From Acidisarcina polymorpha (GTDB lineage Bacteria; Acidobacteriota; Terriglobia; Terriglobales; Acidobacteriaceae): a stretch of 64,000 nucleotides of DNA. The stretch covers positions 62,001 through 126,000 of the forward strand of contig NZ_CP030840.1 of assembly GCF_003330725.1 (NCBI RefSeq). The letters run 5' to 3'. The notes beneath the pieces are model-generated. The model saw nothing but the letters and a program-made list of their open reading frames with translations. It ran no database searches and had not been told where the DNA came from. Each line of letters begins with the position of its first letter. The first letter of the stretch is position 1. The translations under genes were made by a program, and so were the position numbers. Positions 9,243 through 19,121 of the stretch are shown here, piece after piece.

Positions 9243-10235
9243 ATGGATATCTTTCGCGCTCTCCCCGAGATTCCGTCCAGCTTCGGCCCGACAGTGGTCA
9301 GCATCGGCAACTTCGACGGAGTTCACTGCGCCCACCAATGGCTGCTTGCGGAGATTAGCCGCCGCGCACACGAGCTATCCGCAAAATCCGTGGCCGTCAC
9401 TTTCGATCCTCATCCGTCCCGTTTACTTCGGCCGATCGGCGCTCCCAAGCTGATCACGCCAATGACGGAACGTCTGGAATTGCTTCGTGCCTCTGGGATC
9501 GACGCGACCCTGGTGCTCCCTTTCAATGATGAGCTTTGCAAGATGTCCGGTCCGGATTTTGTCGCTGCCGTCCTCCGTGACGCTCTCCACGCCGCCGAAG
9601 TTCATGAGGGCGATAACTTCCGCTTCGGCTATCGCGCCCAGTCTCAGGCCGCCGACTTGATAGCGCTCGGCCACGATCAAGGCTTCCGCGTGCAGATCTT
9701 CTCCCCCCGCTACATTCGCGGCATTCAGGTCAGTAGCAGCAGGGTACGCGAAGCGATCCAGAGCGGGAACATGACGCTCGCCCGCGCCCTCCTCGGACGT
9801 CCCTTTAGCATCCATTCCACGCCGGCCTCAGGCCGCGCCATCGGCCGCCGCCTGACCGTTCCGACCATCAACCTTGCGCCCTATGACGAACTTCTTCCCG
9901 CCGACGGCGTCTACGTGACCCGGATGAAGATCGGCGAAGAGGAGTTCGATGCGGTCACCAACGCCGGCACTCGGCCCACCTTCGGCGAAGATTCCTATGC
10001 GGTTGAGAGCTATCTCTTGAACTTTCACCCAGTCAACCTGCTCCCGGAAACTCCTCTCGAGCTGACTTTTATCCATCGCCTCCGCGAAGAGCGCAAATTT
10101 CCTTCTCCGGAAGCCCTCAAACACCAGATCATGCAGGATGTCGCCAAAGCTCAACGTTATTTGCATCTGGCGGACCTGCTCCAAAACAGCACTCCACCTT
10201 CCCGTACCGGCTTCCGAGCCCGAATTTCTTCTTGA
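9243..10235 (+). CDS. ribF: Bifunctional riboflavin kinase / FAD synthetase
   Basis: Makes FMN from riboflavin and then FAD, in the cytosol. 330 residues. The N-terminal adenylyltransferase domain shows SIGNFDGVHCAHQ (nucleotide-binding, HxGH-like position), DNFRFGYRAQ, and SSSRVREAI. The C-terminal kinase domain starts near GRPFSIHS and contains the PTxN motif (VPTINLAP) and NAGTRPTFGED...VESYLLNF. Both catalytic regions are present and length is normal. The start follows the upstream stop by 3 bases. Position 3' of a PhnP-like hydrolase gene looks like operon convenience rather than pathway logic. Confidence 0.95.
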   Translation: MDIFRALPEIPSSFGPTVVSIGNFDGVHCAHQWLLAEISRRAHELSAKSVAVTFDPHPSRLLRPIGAPKLITPMTERLELLRASGIDATLVLPFNDELCKMSGPDFVAAVLRDALHAAEVHEGDNFRFGYRAQSQAADLIALGHDQGFRVQIFSPRYIRGIQVSSSRVREAIQSGNMTLARALLGRPFSIHSTPASGRAIGRRLTVPTINLAPYDELLPADGVYVTRMKIGEEEFDAVTNAGTRPTFGEDSYAVESYLLNFHPVNLLPETPLELTFIHRLREERKFPSPEALKHQIMQDVAKAQRYLHLADLLQNSTPPSRTGFRARISS

Positions 10236-10269
10236 AGTCCTCTATACTCGGTCAAAAGGGAAACACAAC

Positions 10270-10644
10270 ATGCACGACGTCATTGTTGTTGGAGTACCGC
10301 TGATCACGATCCTGGGTGGAATCTTCTTCAATAATCAGGCTTTAGTCCGTGTGGAGACGCGCCTGGACGGCCGATTGGACCGTCTCGAGAACAACTTCAA
10401 GGACGTTCGCGAAGAAATTAAGGTCGTAGGTAACGAAATTCAGGATGTACGCAGTGAACTTGGGGACGTGCGCAGTGAAATGAGGGATGTGCGTAACGAA
10501 ATCAGGGACGTGCGCACCGAAATTAAGGATGTGCGCGGCGACCTCGCCAACCTCCGCAGTGAAATGCATCGCGAATTCGAGCAGTTCTATCGGACCCTCG
10601 GACAGCATGATGCCCGCCTCGATAACATCGAGAAGCAGAGTTAG
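10270..10644 (+). CDS. Small membrane-anchored coiled-coil protein with heptad repeats
   Basis: 124 residues, no family recognised. ATG 10270 has AAAGGG upstream. Residues 1-22 (MHDVIVVGVPLITILGGIFF) form one hydrophobic segment, so an N-terminal membrane anchor is likely. From about residue 45 the sequence consists of eight seven-residue units of pattern DVRxEIx, giving an uninterrupted long coiled coil to about residue 100, then a short C-terminal helix. The units are encoded by near-identical 21-base repeats. Such proteins could act as spacers or oligomerising scaffolds; nothing in the sequence says which. It starts 34 bases after ribF and may share its transcript. Confidence 0.7.
   Translation: MHDVIVVGVPLITILGGIFFNNQALVRVETRLDGRLDRLENNFKDVREEIKVVGNEIQDVRSELGDVRSEMRDVRNEIRDVRTEIKDVRGDLANLRSEMHREFEQFYRTLGQHDARLDNIEKQS
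10402..10569 (+). repeat. Eight tandem 21-base units encoding DVRxEIx heptads
   Basis: Eight in-frame 21-base units inside the coiled-coil gene, each beginning GA(C/T)GT(A/G/T)CGC or a variant of it. Unit 2 (VVGNEIQ) and unit 8 (NLRSEMH) diverge most; units 3-7 are close copies. Length is expected to be variable between strains through slippage or recombination, which is inference. Confidence 0.8.
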
Positions 10645-10902
10645 AGCAGAAGTATTGTTGTTGGAATGTGAAGAACCGACCTCGGCGGCCCCTTTTCCTT
10701 CAGAAAAGGCCCCCCCAAAGCTGATTTGCAGTGCCTAACGCCATCTGTGCTTCTCATGAAATAATCGCATTTCCCGCCGCGTTCGCCACATCCCATCGCA
10801 CTTCCCTCCCAGACTCGAATAAACTAAGAGAAGGTTGCGTCTCGCCGGCCTTCGCGCCGCAGGCAAACTCCCAGCCGAAACACGGCCCAAGGAAGTATCA
10901 CA

Positions 10903-13900
10903 GTGATCGGAAATGTACTGACGAAAGTCTTCGGCACCAATAATGATCGGGTGGTCAAGCGACTGCTGCCTATGGTCGAGACCATCCGCGCTCTCGAGCC
11001 GGAGTTGCAAAGGCTCTCTGATGAAGAGCTTCGCGCCAAGACTCAGGAGTTCAAGAACCGCATCCGGGCGAAAGTTGAAGGGCTGACCGATGAGGAAGAT
11101 ATTGTCGCCGGGGAGAAGGCCGCGCTTGACGAGCTCCTGCCGGAGGCCTTCGCAGTAGTTCGCGAGGCTGGACGACGCATCCTCAACATGCGTCACTTCG
11201 ACGTGCAATTGATCGGCGGCATGGTGCTTCACCAGGGCAAGATCGCCGAAATGCGGACCGGTGAAGGCAAGACCCTGGTCGCCACGCTCTCCTGCTATTT
11301 GAACGCTCTGGCCGGACACGGCGTTCACGTCGTGACGGTCAATGACTACCTGGCAAAGCGCGACGCCGAGTGGATGGGCAAGATCTACGAGTTCCTAGGC
11401 CTCACCGTCGGTGTCATCGTCCACGACCTGGACGACAGCCAGCGCCGCGCCGCTTATGCTTCCGACATCACCTACGGGACCAACAACGAGTTCGGCTTCG
11501 ACTACCTTCGCGACAACATGAAGTTCGATATCTCTGACTGCGTACAGCGCGGCCATTACTACGCGATCGTCGACGAAGTCGACTCCATCCTTATTGACGA
11601 GGCCCGCACTCCGCTCATTATCAGCGGTCCCACCGATCAAACCACTGACAACTACGTGCGGGTGAACAAAATCATTCCCGAGCTGGAACTCGGCGAAGAG
11701 ATCGAGCAGGGCGAAACCAAGATATTGACCGGCGACTACGTTGTCGATGAAAAACACCGCTCCATTACGGTCAGCGATGAGGGCTGGGAGAAAGTGGAGC
11801 GGCTGCTCGGCATCGGCAACATCGCCGACGTCGAGAACTGGAGCCTCAAGCATCATGTCGAGACAGCGATTAAGGCCCACTCGCTCTACCGGCGTGACGT
11901 CCAATACGTTGTCAAAGACGGCGAAGTCATCATCGTCGACGAATTCACCGGGCGTTTGATGGCCGGTCGCCGCTGGTCCGATGGCCTCCATCAGGCAGTC
12001 GAGGCGAAGGAGGGGGTCTCCATCCGTAAGGAAGACCAGACGCTCGCCACCATTACCTTTCAAAACTATTTCAGGCTGTATAAAAAGCTGGCTGGCATGA
12101 CCGGCACCGCCGAAACGGAGGCCACCGAGTTCGACAAGATCTACAAGCTCGATATCGTCGTCATTCCGACCAACAAGCCGATGCGCCGTCTCGAAAACCC
12201 CGACGTCGTCTTCCGGACAGCCAAGGAAAAGTACTTCGCGGTCGCCGATGAGATCGAGAAATTACACGAAGCCAAGCAGCCGGTGCTCGTCGGGACGACT
12301 TCGATTGAAAAATCCGAGCTGCTCTCAAGCATCCTGCAGCGCAAAGGGGTGAAGCACGTCGTGCTCAATGCAAAGTTCCACGAGCGGGAAGCAGAAATCG
12401 TCGCCCAGGCGGGACAGCACGGGAAGGTCACCATCGCCACCAATATGGCCGGCCGAGGTACCGATATTCTGCTCGGCGGCAACGCTGAATTTGTCGCTAA
12501 ACGCGACCTGGTCAAGAAAGGACTTGCCCGCGCCATCAGCGTTGCTGAAGGAGCAATCAACCCGACCGCGGCAAGCGGCATGTTCCGCTTCTACTACGAG
12601 GGCCAGGAGTTTGAAACCACCCAAGAGAATTGGGATAAAACTTACGCCATCCACGCCGCTGCTTCTGCCAAAGATCACGACGCTGTGATTGAAGCCGGCG
12701 GCTTGCACATCCTCGGCACCGAACGACACGAGAGCCGCCGGATAGATAACCAGCTTCGCGGCCGTGCCGGCCGGCAAGGCGATCCCGGCTCGTCTCGTTT
12801 CTATCTCTCGCTCGAAGACGACCTAATGCGCATCTTCGCCAAGGAGTGGGTCTCAACCCTGCTCCAACGGCTTGGGATGGAAGAAGGCGTACCCATCGAG
12901 TCGAAGATGATCTCCAGCCGCATTGAGGCCGCGCAAAAGGCAGTCGAGGCCCAGAACTTCGAGTCTCGCAAGCACCTTCTTGAGTATGACGACGTTATGA
13001 ACAAGCAGCGCGAAGCGGTTTATGGTCTGCGCAACTCGCTGCTTAAAGGGCTCGATCAGAAGGAACTCATCGTCGAAGATTACGTTGCGAACCTGCTCAG
13101 CATTATGCTCGACGAGTTCGCTCCGGAGAAACTTCATCCCGATCAGTGGAACCTCAACGGCATCAAGGAGCGGCTCGCTACGCAGTTTGGCCTCAATCTC
13201 GAAGCCGAAGAGATCGACATCGCCCAGATGAATCGCCATGAACTCGGCGAGACGCTCTTCGAGAAACTGAAGGAACACTATGCCGCCAAGGAACAGATCA
13301 TTGGTGAGCCGGCGATGCGCTATCACGAACGTATGATCATGCTGAGCGTCCTCGATGGTCTGTGGAAAGACCATCTGTTGTCGATGGACCACCTGAAGGA
13401 AGGCATCGGACTTCGCGGCTACGCCCAGCAGGATCCGCTCGTCGCCTACAAGCGCGAGTCGTTCGATATGTTCGAATCGATGATGAACCGCTTCCAGGAA
13501 GACACTGTACGCTTCCTCTTCCTGATGCAGATCATCGGACCCGACGGCCAGCCGGTGCAGATTGGCAACCGTCCCCGCCCGGTCATCAACGTACCCGCGC
13601 CGGCTGCGAGTTCTGCTTCCCGTCCGGCGCTCGAGCCGCAGGGCGGTGCAGTCGCTGTGGCCGAGAGACCGGTAGGCGCACAGCCAGTCCAGCCAGCCCG
13701 GTCGGCTGTTTCCTCTCCAGTGCCGATCCCCACTCGCCAGCCGTCGACCACCATTGACCAGATCGAGGCCGAGTTCCAACGCAAAAAGAAGCGCGAACTC
13801 GACCAGGCAAGAATGGCCGGAACCAACGGCAACGGCTCCGAAGTAGCCCAGCGCCGGACCGGGGAAAAGGTCGGGAGGAACGATCTCTGCCCTTGCGGAT

Positions 13901-13941
13901 CGGGAAAGAAATACAAGAAGTGCCATGGGGCGGAAGCGTAG
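10903..13941 (+). CDS. secA: Preprotein translocase ATPase SecA
   Basis: Motor of the Sec pathway; drives unfolded preproteins through SecYEG. 1012 residues. Walker A is [11 protein letters not shown] (about residue 108), the DEAD-like box [15 protein letters not shown] near 225, nucleotide-binding domain 2 contains NMAGRGTDI and [15 protein letters not shown], and the helical scaffold and wing domains follow. After a Pro/Ala/Val-rich linker the protein ends with a complete zinc site, [13 protein letters not shown], which binds SecB or ribosomes in other bacteria. The start is GTG 10903 with AAGGAAG upstream. It has its own 260-base upstream region and converges with the DUF4062 gene. Confidence 0.98.
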   Translation: MIGNVLTKVFGTNNDRVVKRLLPMVETIRALEPELQRLSDEELRAKTQEFKNRIRAKVEGLTDEEDIVAGEKAALDELLPEAFAVVREAGRRILNMRHFDVQLIGGMVLHQGKIAEMRTGEGKTLVATLSCYLNALAGHGVHVVTVNDYLAKRDAEWMGKIYEFLGLTVGVIVHDLDDSQRRAAYASDITYGTNNEFGFDYLRDNMKFDISDCVQRGHYYAIVDEVDSILIDEARTPLIISGPTDQTTDNYVRVNKIIPELELGEEIEQGETKILTGDYVVDEKHRSITVSDEGWEKVERLLGIGNIADVENWSLKHHVETAIKAHSLYRRDVQYVVKDGEVIIVDEFTGRLMAGRRWSDGLHQAVEAKEGVSIRKEDQTLATITFQNYFRLYKKLAGMTGTAETEATEFDKIYKLDIVVIPTNKPMRRLENPDVVFRTAKEKYFAVADEIEKLHEAKQPVLVGTTSIEKSELLSSILQRKGVKHVVLNAKFHEREAEIVAQAGQHGKVTIATNMAGRGTDILLGGNAEFVAKRDLVKKGLARAISVAEGAINPTAASGMFRFYYEGQEFETTQENWDKTYAIHAAASAKDHDAVIEAGGLHILGTERHESRRIDNQLRGRAGRQGDPGSSRFYLSLEDDLMRIFAKEWVSTLLQRLGMEEGVPIESKMISSRIEAAQKAVEAQNFESRKHLLEYDDVMNKQREAVYGLRNSLLKGLDQKELIVEDYVANLLSIMLDEFAPEKLHPDQWNLNGIKERLATQFGLNLEAEEIDIAQMNRHELGETLFEKLKEHYAAKEQIIGEPAMRYHERMIMLSVLDGLWKDHLLSMDHLKEGIGLRGYAQQDPLVAYKRESFDMFESMMNRFQEDTVRFLFLMQIIGPDGQPVQIGNRPRPVINVPAPAASSASRPALEPQGGAVAVAERPVGAQPVQPARSAVSSPVPIPTRQPSTTIDQIEAEFQRKKKRELDQARMAGTNGNGSEVAQRRTGEKVGRNDLCPCGSGKKYKKCHGAEA

Positions 13942-13996
13942 AAAGACGGACCTTAGAGCTAAGACAGGGATTTTAACTTCTCAACCTCTAGCCGAT

Positions 13997-14839
13997 TCAG
14001 AAAACCGCGTCCTGCTCCGTTAGCGAGTAACGTTGCGGGTGGCCTATGGCGACTGTCGTGATTAGCCCCAGAATACACAATTCAGGGCAATTTCGTTGCT
14101 GCTCACCGGTCGATGCCGTCATTCCATTAAGGCCTAGCTGCAAACGAGAGCGCTCTAGAAAGTCCAGGAGTCCCTTAGCAGCTAAGAGTTTCCGCATTTC
14201 ATCAAAACTGATATTCCCGGAGCCCTCTGCCGCCCACTTCTTCAACTCGGCACGTAAATCTGCATTCTCTTTACTCAAACGCGCAATCTCATCCGCCAGC
14301 GCTCCTACATTTACGTTTTCTGGGCGCACCCAGCCCACCAGATCCTCTCGTCGAGCGAAGTCAGAGAGCTTTTCTGCGATCGCGATCTTGATGTCCTTGG
14401 TGTCTTCCCAGAACTTCACGACTCGCGTCAGAACATCAGCGCGAAATTGCTTTAGTTGTTGCGGGTTTTCCGTCTCGATGACACTCCTACCATTCGCCTT
14501 CACGCGTCCTTCTATCGCGGCTTCATTTACGACGCAGGCGAAAAGTGGCTTTCCTGACTCAAGTGCGTATTCATATTCGAGCTGCGTGTAGCTCTTTTCG
14601 GTCTTAGGTTCGACGCTCCCGTAACGGCCACCGAGAATCAATAAGTAGACATCCGACTCATCAATCCACTGCCTGATAACGTCCATTTGAGACTCATCGC
14701 CCGCAGCGAAAAGCTCCATTCCAGCCGGAATGTGCCCAGCCGACAGAATAGCCTCGACGGCCGCCTGCCGCTCTTCCTTCAAGTCACTGAACGTGGAGGA
14801 AACAAATACCTGAAGTCTTCTCTTAAGAAAATCGACCAT
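13997..14839 (-). CDS. DUF4062 domain protein with C-terminal coiled coil
   Basis: 280 residues. Residues 8-95 are a DUF4062 domain: LQVFVSSTFSDLKEERQAA, then IPAGMELFAAGDESQ, SDVYLLILGGRYGS, and SYTQLEYEYALESGKPLFACV. This fold is related to TIR domains and is common at the N-terminus of signalling and presumed defence proteins, where it is joined to NTPase or repeat domains. Here the partner region is only a helix (IARLSKENADLRAEL) and a short tail, so it is a compact, effector-poor version. A catalytic Glu or a substrate is not demonstrable from sequence. It sits next to a ParDE toxin-antitoxin pair, and convergent with secA. Function unknown; a role in defence is inference from family context. 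Confidence 0.75.
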   Translation of the reverse strand: MVDFLKRRLQVFVSSTFSDLKEERQAAVEAILSAGHIPAGMELFAAGDESQMDVIRQWIDESDVYLLILGGRYGSVEPKTEKSYTQLEYEYALESGKPLFACVVNEAAIEGRVKANGRSVIETENPQQLKQFRADVLTRVVKFWEDTKDIKIAIAEKLSDFARREDLVGWVRPENVNVGALADEIARLSKENADLRAELKKWAAEGSGNISFDEMRKLLAAKGLLDFLERSRLQLGLNGMTASTGEQQRNCPELCILGLITTVAIGHPQRYSLTEQDAVF

Positions 14840-14938
14840 TCCTCAGCAAATCCCTCCGGTCCTTTTTCGAGGCTTCTGTTGTTGAGTGGGTGAGCCAACA
14901 TCGCGATTCTAAAAACAAATCCGGCTTGCTAATCGTTA

Positions 14939-15244
14939 TTATTCCTGGCGCTTGCTCAAGAATGAGGGAACATGCCGCGACCCCTGAGTTACCGCCTCGA
15001 TAATCACCCTGTCCTCGCGCTCCCTATAAAGAATCACGTATGTTTTAAAAGCCCAGAACCGAACGTCCTTATCAGTCAGATCGGCGCGGGTATGTCCACA
15101 TCCTGGCGTCCGCGAGACGAACTCGAAGGCTTCATACAAACTATCGATCCACCGGTCTGCGGCTTCTGCGCTGTTGCGCGCGATGTAATCCCAAATCTCA
15201 TCCAAGTCCCGGTAAGCACCTACGCTCAGGCTAAAGGGCTTCAA
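14939..15244 (-). CDS. parE: ParE/RelE-superfamily toxin
   Basis: 101-residue toxin of the ParE type, which in characterised members inhibits DNA gyrase. Family pattern is clear: LSVGAYRDLDEIWDYIAR at the start, AADRWIDSLYEAFEFVSRTPGCGH in the middle, and VRFWAFKTYVILYRERED near the C-terminus. The start ATG overlaps the antitoxin stop by four bases (ATGA), so translation is coupled, antitoxin first. No disruption is visible. Autoregulation by the antitoxin-toxin complex is expected from the family. Confidence 0.9.
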   Translation of the reverse strand: MKPFSLSVGAYRDLDEIWDYIARNSAEAADRWIDSLYEAFEFVSRTPGCGHTRADLTDKDVRFWAFKTYVILYREREDRVIIEAVTQGSRHVPSFLSKRQE

Positions 15245-15507
15245 GCGCGGCGCCGCTTTGCCTCTTCCGACTTACGCCGCAACCGCTCCCGCGCAGCTTG
15301 CGGATCGACAAGTTCGCCGCGATCGGAAGCCGCGAGCCGCTCCTCCAGAATGCGGTTAAACTCCGCGAGTTGAGCGTTGCGCGCATTCTCCTGCTGTTCA
15401 AGCAACCGCAAAGCTTCACGCACAACTTCACTGGCCGAGGTGTACCGGCCGGATTCCACCTTCAGCGCAACGAACCTCTCCAGCTCTGGAGTAATCGAAA
15501 TATTCAC
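15241..15507 (-). CDS. parD: ParD-like ribbon-helix-helix antitoxin
   Basis: 88 residues. The N-terminal ribbon-helix-helix (NISITPELERFVALKVESG) and RYTSASEVVREALRLLEQQE are typical ParD. The C-terminal tail is charged and probably disordered until it wraps the toxin. The start is a GTG at 15507, fixed by a perfect AGGAGGT ribosome binding site six bases upstream; the nearest longer reading (from 15555) has none. First gene of the pair, overlapping parE by 4 bases. Confidence 0.9.
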   Translation of the reverse strand: MNISITPELERFVALKVESGRYTSASEVVREALRLLEQQENARNAQLAEFNRILEERLAASDRGELVDPQAARERLRRKSEEAKRRRA

Positions 15508-15640
15508 GCAAGCACCTCCTCCGACGATCCTCAGCATTATAGCGAAGCTTGTCAATCTTCGTTATAGAAGGCACTGATGAGGTGTGCCCCCTTCAAGCCG
15601 CGCCGGCCAAATGGGAGAGTCGGCCAACCCCATCCCAAAC

Positions 15641-16915
15641 TCACTCCGCCCGCCTCTTCAACCCCGGCAGGCAAGCCTTCGAAAAAGGATCGACCAAAAA
15701 CGTCCCCTCCACGCCGGAGACGAGAATCGATCCGTCGGCATTGAAATGGGCGGTACGAAACTCTCCTTCCGGCAGTGCGTTCAATCTCCTCCAGGTCTTC
15801 CCGCCGTCGGGGCTGGTGTAGACTCCGGTGATCGCGGTAATCACCTCCCGATCATGCCTGGCTGGATCGACATCGATACTGTAGGCGCGAATTTCCGGGC
15901 CAATCTCGTCCTCGCCTCGATGCAGCAGGAAGCTCGCCTCGGTTAGCCGCATCACCTCATCGGCGCTCACCGGGTTGTAGACTCCCCAGCAGGCGGCGAG
16001 ATGCAATCCTCCCACCAGGCTCATGCCGTGGATCGCTGAGTCGTCGCCGACACCGGCAATGCGCGTCCACCTTTTCGTCCCCAGATCGAGGCGATAGGCT
16101 TGATCGCCAGTCCCGACATAGAGCCATCCCTTCCCGAGAGGCCCTGCCAGTTGCATAGAGAGGATGTCCATCTCTGTGGGAAGGTGCGGGAGCGGCCCAT
16201 CTTTGACCCAAGCGCCGCCTTTGTCTTTGTGGTAGGCGAATAATTGCGGGTTCAGGTCAAAGTAGCCAAAGCCTACAATCATGTGGCGGCCGTTCGGCAT
16301 GATCTGAAGCGATCCCGCGCGGATCGGATCGCCCTCTGTCTTGGGAAGATTCAGCCAGGACGCGGGATGCGGCACTCGCGGCCCCGCAATCGGCCGTACC
16401 ACCGGCTCAGCGGAATCCGGCCCTGGCAGCACCTGAAATGCGCCTAGCTGCGTTGTGACGACGAAATCTGCGCCTCCGGGCGTTACCGCCAGGCCGTTGC
16501 GCAGCCCTTCCCCAATCCCCGCATTGAAATACCGCGAATCAAGCCGCGAGACTTGCCTCCACGTCAATCCGCCGTCCGTAGATTTTGAGATATAGAGTGC
16601 CCGCTCGGCCGCGGGAACGGCTTCACTGAGGTCTGCCGTCAGGCCCCAGATAACATTTGCGTCCCGTGCGCGGGGTGCGGGATCGCTCGCGATCGCCTCA
16701 ATGAACTCACTACCGAACTGACCGCTGCCGGGAAGGCCGCTGACCCGGCGTGCCTGACAGCTGCCGGCCTCAGTTGAGGCCGCTACCGTCTGGCCATTCA
16801 CCACCAGAGCAGCTATCGAGAGAAACAAAAGACTGGGAACAAACCGCTTGCGAATAACCCCAGCCGTCTGCGTCTTCGCGCGGAACCGTCCCACACCGTC
16901 TCTCGCGGACCTCAC
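15641..16915 (-). CDS. Secreted BNR/sialidase-like beta-propeller protein
   Basis: 424 residues, exported: a hydrophobic stretch VPSLLFLSIAALVVNG ends near an Ala-x-Ala site. The rest carries Asp-box-like repeats such as STDGGLTWRQVSRLD near residue 95 and TSPDGGKTWRRLNALP near 370, the S/T-x-D-x-G-x-T-W signature of BNR propellers. Catalytic sialidase residues are not evident, so a structural or binding role, or a Ycf48/sortilin-like propeller, is as likely as an enzyme. The start is uncertain: GTG 16915 is the longest, GTG 16894 is the alternative. It is about 230 bases from the oxidoreductase gene on the same strand. Confidence 0.7.
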   Translation of the reverse strand: MRSARDGVGRFRAKTQTAGVIRKRFVPSLLFLSIAALVVNGQTVAASTEAGSCQARRVSGLPGSGQFGSEFIEAIASDPAPRARDANVIWGLTADLSEAVPAAERALYISKSTDGGLTWRQVSRLDSRYFNAGIGEGLRNGLAVTPGGADFVVTTQLGAFQVLPGPDSAEPVVRPIAGPRVPHPASWLNLPKTEGDPIRAGSLQIMPNGRHMIVGFGYFDLNPQLFAYHKDKGGAWVKDGPLPHLPTEMDILSMQLAGPLGKGWLYVGTGDQAYRLDLGTKRWTRIAGVGDDSAIHGMSLVGGLHLAACWGVYNPVSADEVMRLTEASFLLHRGEDEIGPEIRAYSIDVDPARHDREVITAITGVYTSPDGGKTWRRLNALPEGEFRTAHFNADGSILVSGVEGTFLVDPFSKACLPGLKRRAE

Positions 16916-17151
16916 CTCAAATTTACCGCAAGGGCCAACCCATGTATGAGACCTGCAACGCGTTGATGGCGTCCCCTCTAGGAAAATCGGATTGGCTCCT
17001 GCTCTACCGGTCCCGCCCCAGGCTCTTCTCTACTGAAGCGCGCCGCGTCTGGCTTGACCCCGATCTCCAGGCCTTCCCTTTCTAAAGCCTGTGCTCGATT
17101 CATCGCACCCGGGGTTTCAGACTACGGAAGAGTTGCGTATCCTCGATTGGC

Positions 17152-18192
17152 TTATAGGCCTGCATACCAGTCGTAGCCGAGCTTGGTCCAATAATCGTCC
17201 GGCTTCTGGTCGGTATAGGCGATCAACCCAATGCGCTTGATCTGCTTGTACCCGTACTTGATCGGCATATGCAGCCGCAGCGGGGCACCATGCCACCGCG
17301 TGATCGGCCGTCCGCCCATCTGGTACACCAGCAGACTCTGCGGATGCATCGCCGCTTGCATATCGTAGCCGCAGTAATAATCGCCGTCCGGAGTCTCCAT
17401 GTATACATACCGCGGCAAGCTGCCGTCGGGATGCTTCGCAGGTGGATACGCCGCGATCAAGTCCCGCAACCGCACCCCTCCCCAGCTCACAATCTCACTC
17501 CACCCCTCGATGCATTTGAACTCGGTCACGAACTCGACATGCGGCAGCTTCCAAAGGTCGTTCATCGCCAACAGCAGCCCCGGTGTGCCGGGCGCTAGAT
17601 CGCTCGCCGACGGACCTGCCTCCTCTGATCCGCGCTGATGCACCTTCACCGTCATCATCATCTGCGGACGACCTTTAACATCGTTCGCAGCCGGCTGCGG
17701 CGCGGAATCTTCCTCCGCGAAATACTGGTACTGCCAACGGGTGACATCGTCGGCAAACTGCGGATACTTGTGCGCGTTCTCAACTCCCACCAGCTGTAAT
17801 CGCCAACTCTCCGGCACCAGATCGCTCTTAAGTCCGTAATCGCCATTCAATCTCAGGTCGTAGGCCGCCCTTCCCTTCGGGTAGGTCGGAGCAAGAACGC
17901 CCTCGTGAAAGACTCCGCGCGCCACCGCAGCGTTGAACTGAAATGCTTTCCTGAAGGGCAGTGGTTGCCTTCCAATCTCGTCGCTCTTGTCAATCCAGCG
18001 GTAGAGTCCATAGCCGCCCGCCGCGGCAATGCCAGCGACCAGGAAGCTGCGCCGCGTCCGGTTCGCCGAAAGCCGCTTCACCTCGCGGTCGAGGTCTTCC
18101 TGTGTGGCCGGTTCAATGACCGGGCCGACTGGTTGGTCGGCCGCCGCTTCTGCGGCCGGCTGCGCGTCCTTCTTAATCTGTTCGTCAGCCAT
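17152..18192 (-). CDS. Tat-exported molybdopterin oxidoreductase (sulfite-oxidase fold, MsrP-like)
   Basis: 346 residues. After a 45-residue cytosolic extension comes a twin-arginine signal, TRRSFLVAGIAAAGG, so the folded enzyme is exported. The Mo-ligand region FKCIEGWSEIVSWGGVRL contains the expected Cys, and the C-terminal half has GDYYCGYDMQAAMHPQ and RLHMPIKYGYKQIKR, as in MsrP/YedY-type enzymes. It begins 2 bases after the b-type cytochrome gene, whose product should pass electrons to it from quinol. MsrP repairs oxidised methionine; here no CxxC partner or msrQ-type heme protein is seen, so the substrate is open (protein methionine sulfoxide, sulfoxides or another oxyanion). Confidence 0.85.
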   Translation of the reverse strand: MADEQIKKDAQPAAEAAADQPVGPVIEPATQEDLDREVKRLSANRTRRSFLVAGIAAAGGYGLYRWIDKSDEIGRQPLPFRKAFQFNAAVARGVFHEGVLAPTYPKGRAAYDLRLNGDYGLKSDLVPESWRLQLVGVENAHKYPQFADDVTRWQYQYFAEEDSAPQPAANDVKGRPQMMMTVKVHQRGSEEAGPSASDLAPGTPGLLLAMNDLWKLPHVEFVTEFKCIEGWSEIVSWGGVRLRDLIAAYPPAKHPDGSLPRYVYMETPDGDYYCGYDMQAAMHPQSLLVYQMGGRPITRWHGAPLRLHMPIKYGYKQIKRIGLIAYTDQKPDDYWTKLGYDWYAGL

Positions 18193-18194
18193 CT

Positions 18195-19121
18195 CTACCT
18201 CTCCGGCACATACGGTGGGTCACTTTCACGGACGATCTCATAGCCGCTCACCATTGAGCGAAAATTGTTCCAGCCAGCCTTCGCCACCTGCGCGATATGA
18301 ATGACAAAGAAGACGCAATACCCCATCGTCAGCCAGAAATGAAACCACCGCGCCATCTCATAACCACCTAACGCCAGGGTAATCAGGTGCGCCTGGCTCG
18401 GCTTATAAATAGCCAAACCCGTCACCAACGAGCCAAACCCCATCAGGATCACCGCGGTATACGCAATCTGCTGCGCTCCATTGAACTTCCGGTGAGGCAA
18501 CGGCTCTTTGCGGATTCCCAGATCATGCAACGTCACCTGAATCGCTTCCTTGAACGAATTCTTGGTCGGCACCAGGTAGCGCCATTCTCCAGAGATCCAG
18601 GTGTAAAGCACATAAGCGAGACCGTTCAGCATGAAAAACCACATGAAGAACAGGTGGTATCCCAGTCCGACGGTGATCTTGTAAGCCGCTCCATACCAGG
18701 TCCAGAACCACTCCGGGAAGAACCGGAACAGCGTCCACGATCCGATCCCGACCCGGTAAACCTGATGCGCATGCTTCGCCGGAATGTCAGAGTCGCCCCA
18801 ATAGATCAGCAGGCCGCTCCAAATCATCGCCGCAAGTACCGGGAAGTTGATCCAATGCATCCAGCGAATCGCCAGCGGATGTTTCTTCTCTAGACGAATA
18901 CTCGGTGACGGTTGAACCGCAGCAGCTGAGGCCACAGGCTCCTCTTCCATGACGGAACGACTAACCCTCCCCGCGGGCGGCTCATCGGCCGCGACAGCTG
19001 GCGCCAGAGGCAGCTCTTCTGTTCGCTCTGCAAACGTCGCGATCTGCGCCACTGCGGGAGCGGCCTCGGGAGCATTTTCCGTCTCAGGAGCTACCGGTTC
19101 CGGGGTAATGTTCTCGTCCAT
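18195..19121 (-). CDS. Cytochrome b561-type membrane subunit for the Mo oxidoreductase
   Basis: 308 residues. An unusual 80-residue N-terminal region is rich in Pro, Glu and Ala and should lie in the cytosol. The membrane part begins HPLAIRWMHWINFPVLAAM and contains about four to five helices, with candidate heme histidines in RWMHWIN, HAHQVYRVG, GYHLFFMWFF and WFHFWLTMGYC/FFVIHIAQ. This matches the Ni-hydrogenase/Fdh-type cytochrome b561 fold. Start: ATG 19121, with GAGGCGA 7 bases upstream. First gene of a two-gene unit; only two bases separate it from the Tat-exported oxidoreductase, which implies one redox complex. Confidence 0.8.
   Translation of the reverse strand: MDENITPEPVAPETENAPEAAPAVAQIATFAERTEELPLAPAVAADEPPAGRVSRSVMEEEPVASAAAVQPSPSIRLEKKHPLAIRWMHWINFPVLAAMIWSGLLIYWGDSDIPAKHAHQVYRVGIGSWTLFRFFPEWFWTWYGAAYKITVGLGYHLFFMWFFMLNGLAYVLYTWISGEWRYLVPTKNSFKEAIQVTLHDLGIRKEPLPHRKFNGAQQIAYTAVILMGFGSLVTGLAIYKPSQAHLITLALGGYEMARWFHFWLTMGYCVFFVIHIAQVAKAGWNNFRSMVSGYEIVRESDPPYVPER

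Noticed and set aside
10675-10730. C-rich hairpin (CCTTTTC/GAAAAGG) after the coiled-coil gene
   Set aside because: Only 7 bp with no T tract; insufficient for a terminator call.
12853-13926. 357-codon minus-strand open frame inside secA
   Set aside because: Antisense shadow of a well-conserved secA; no motif or ribosome binding site.
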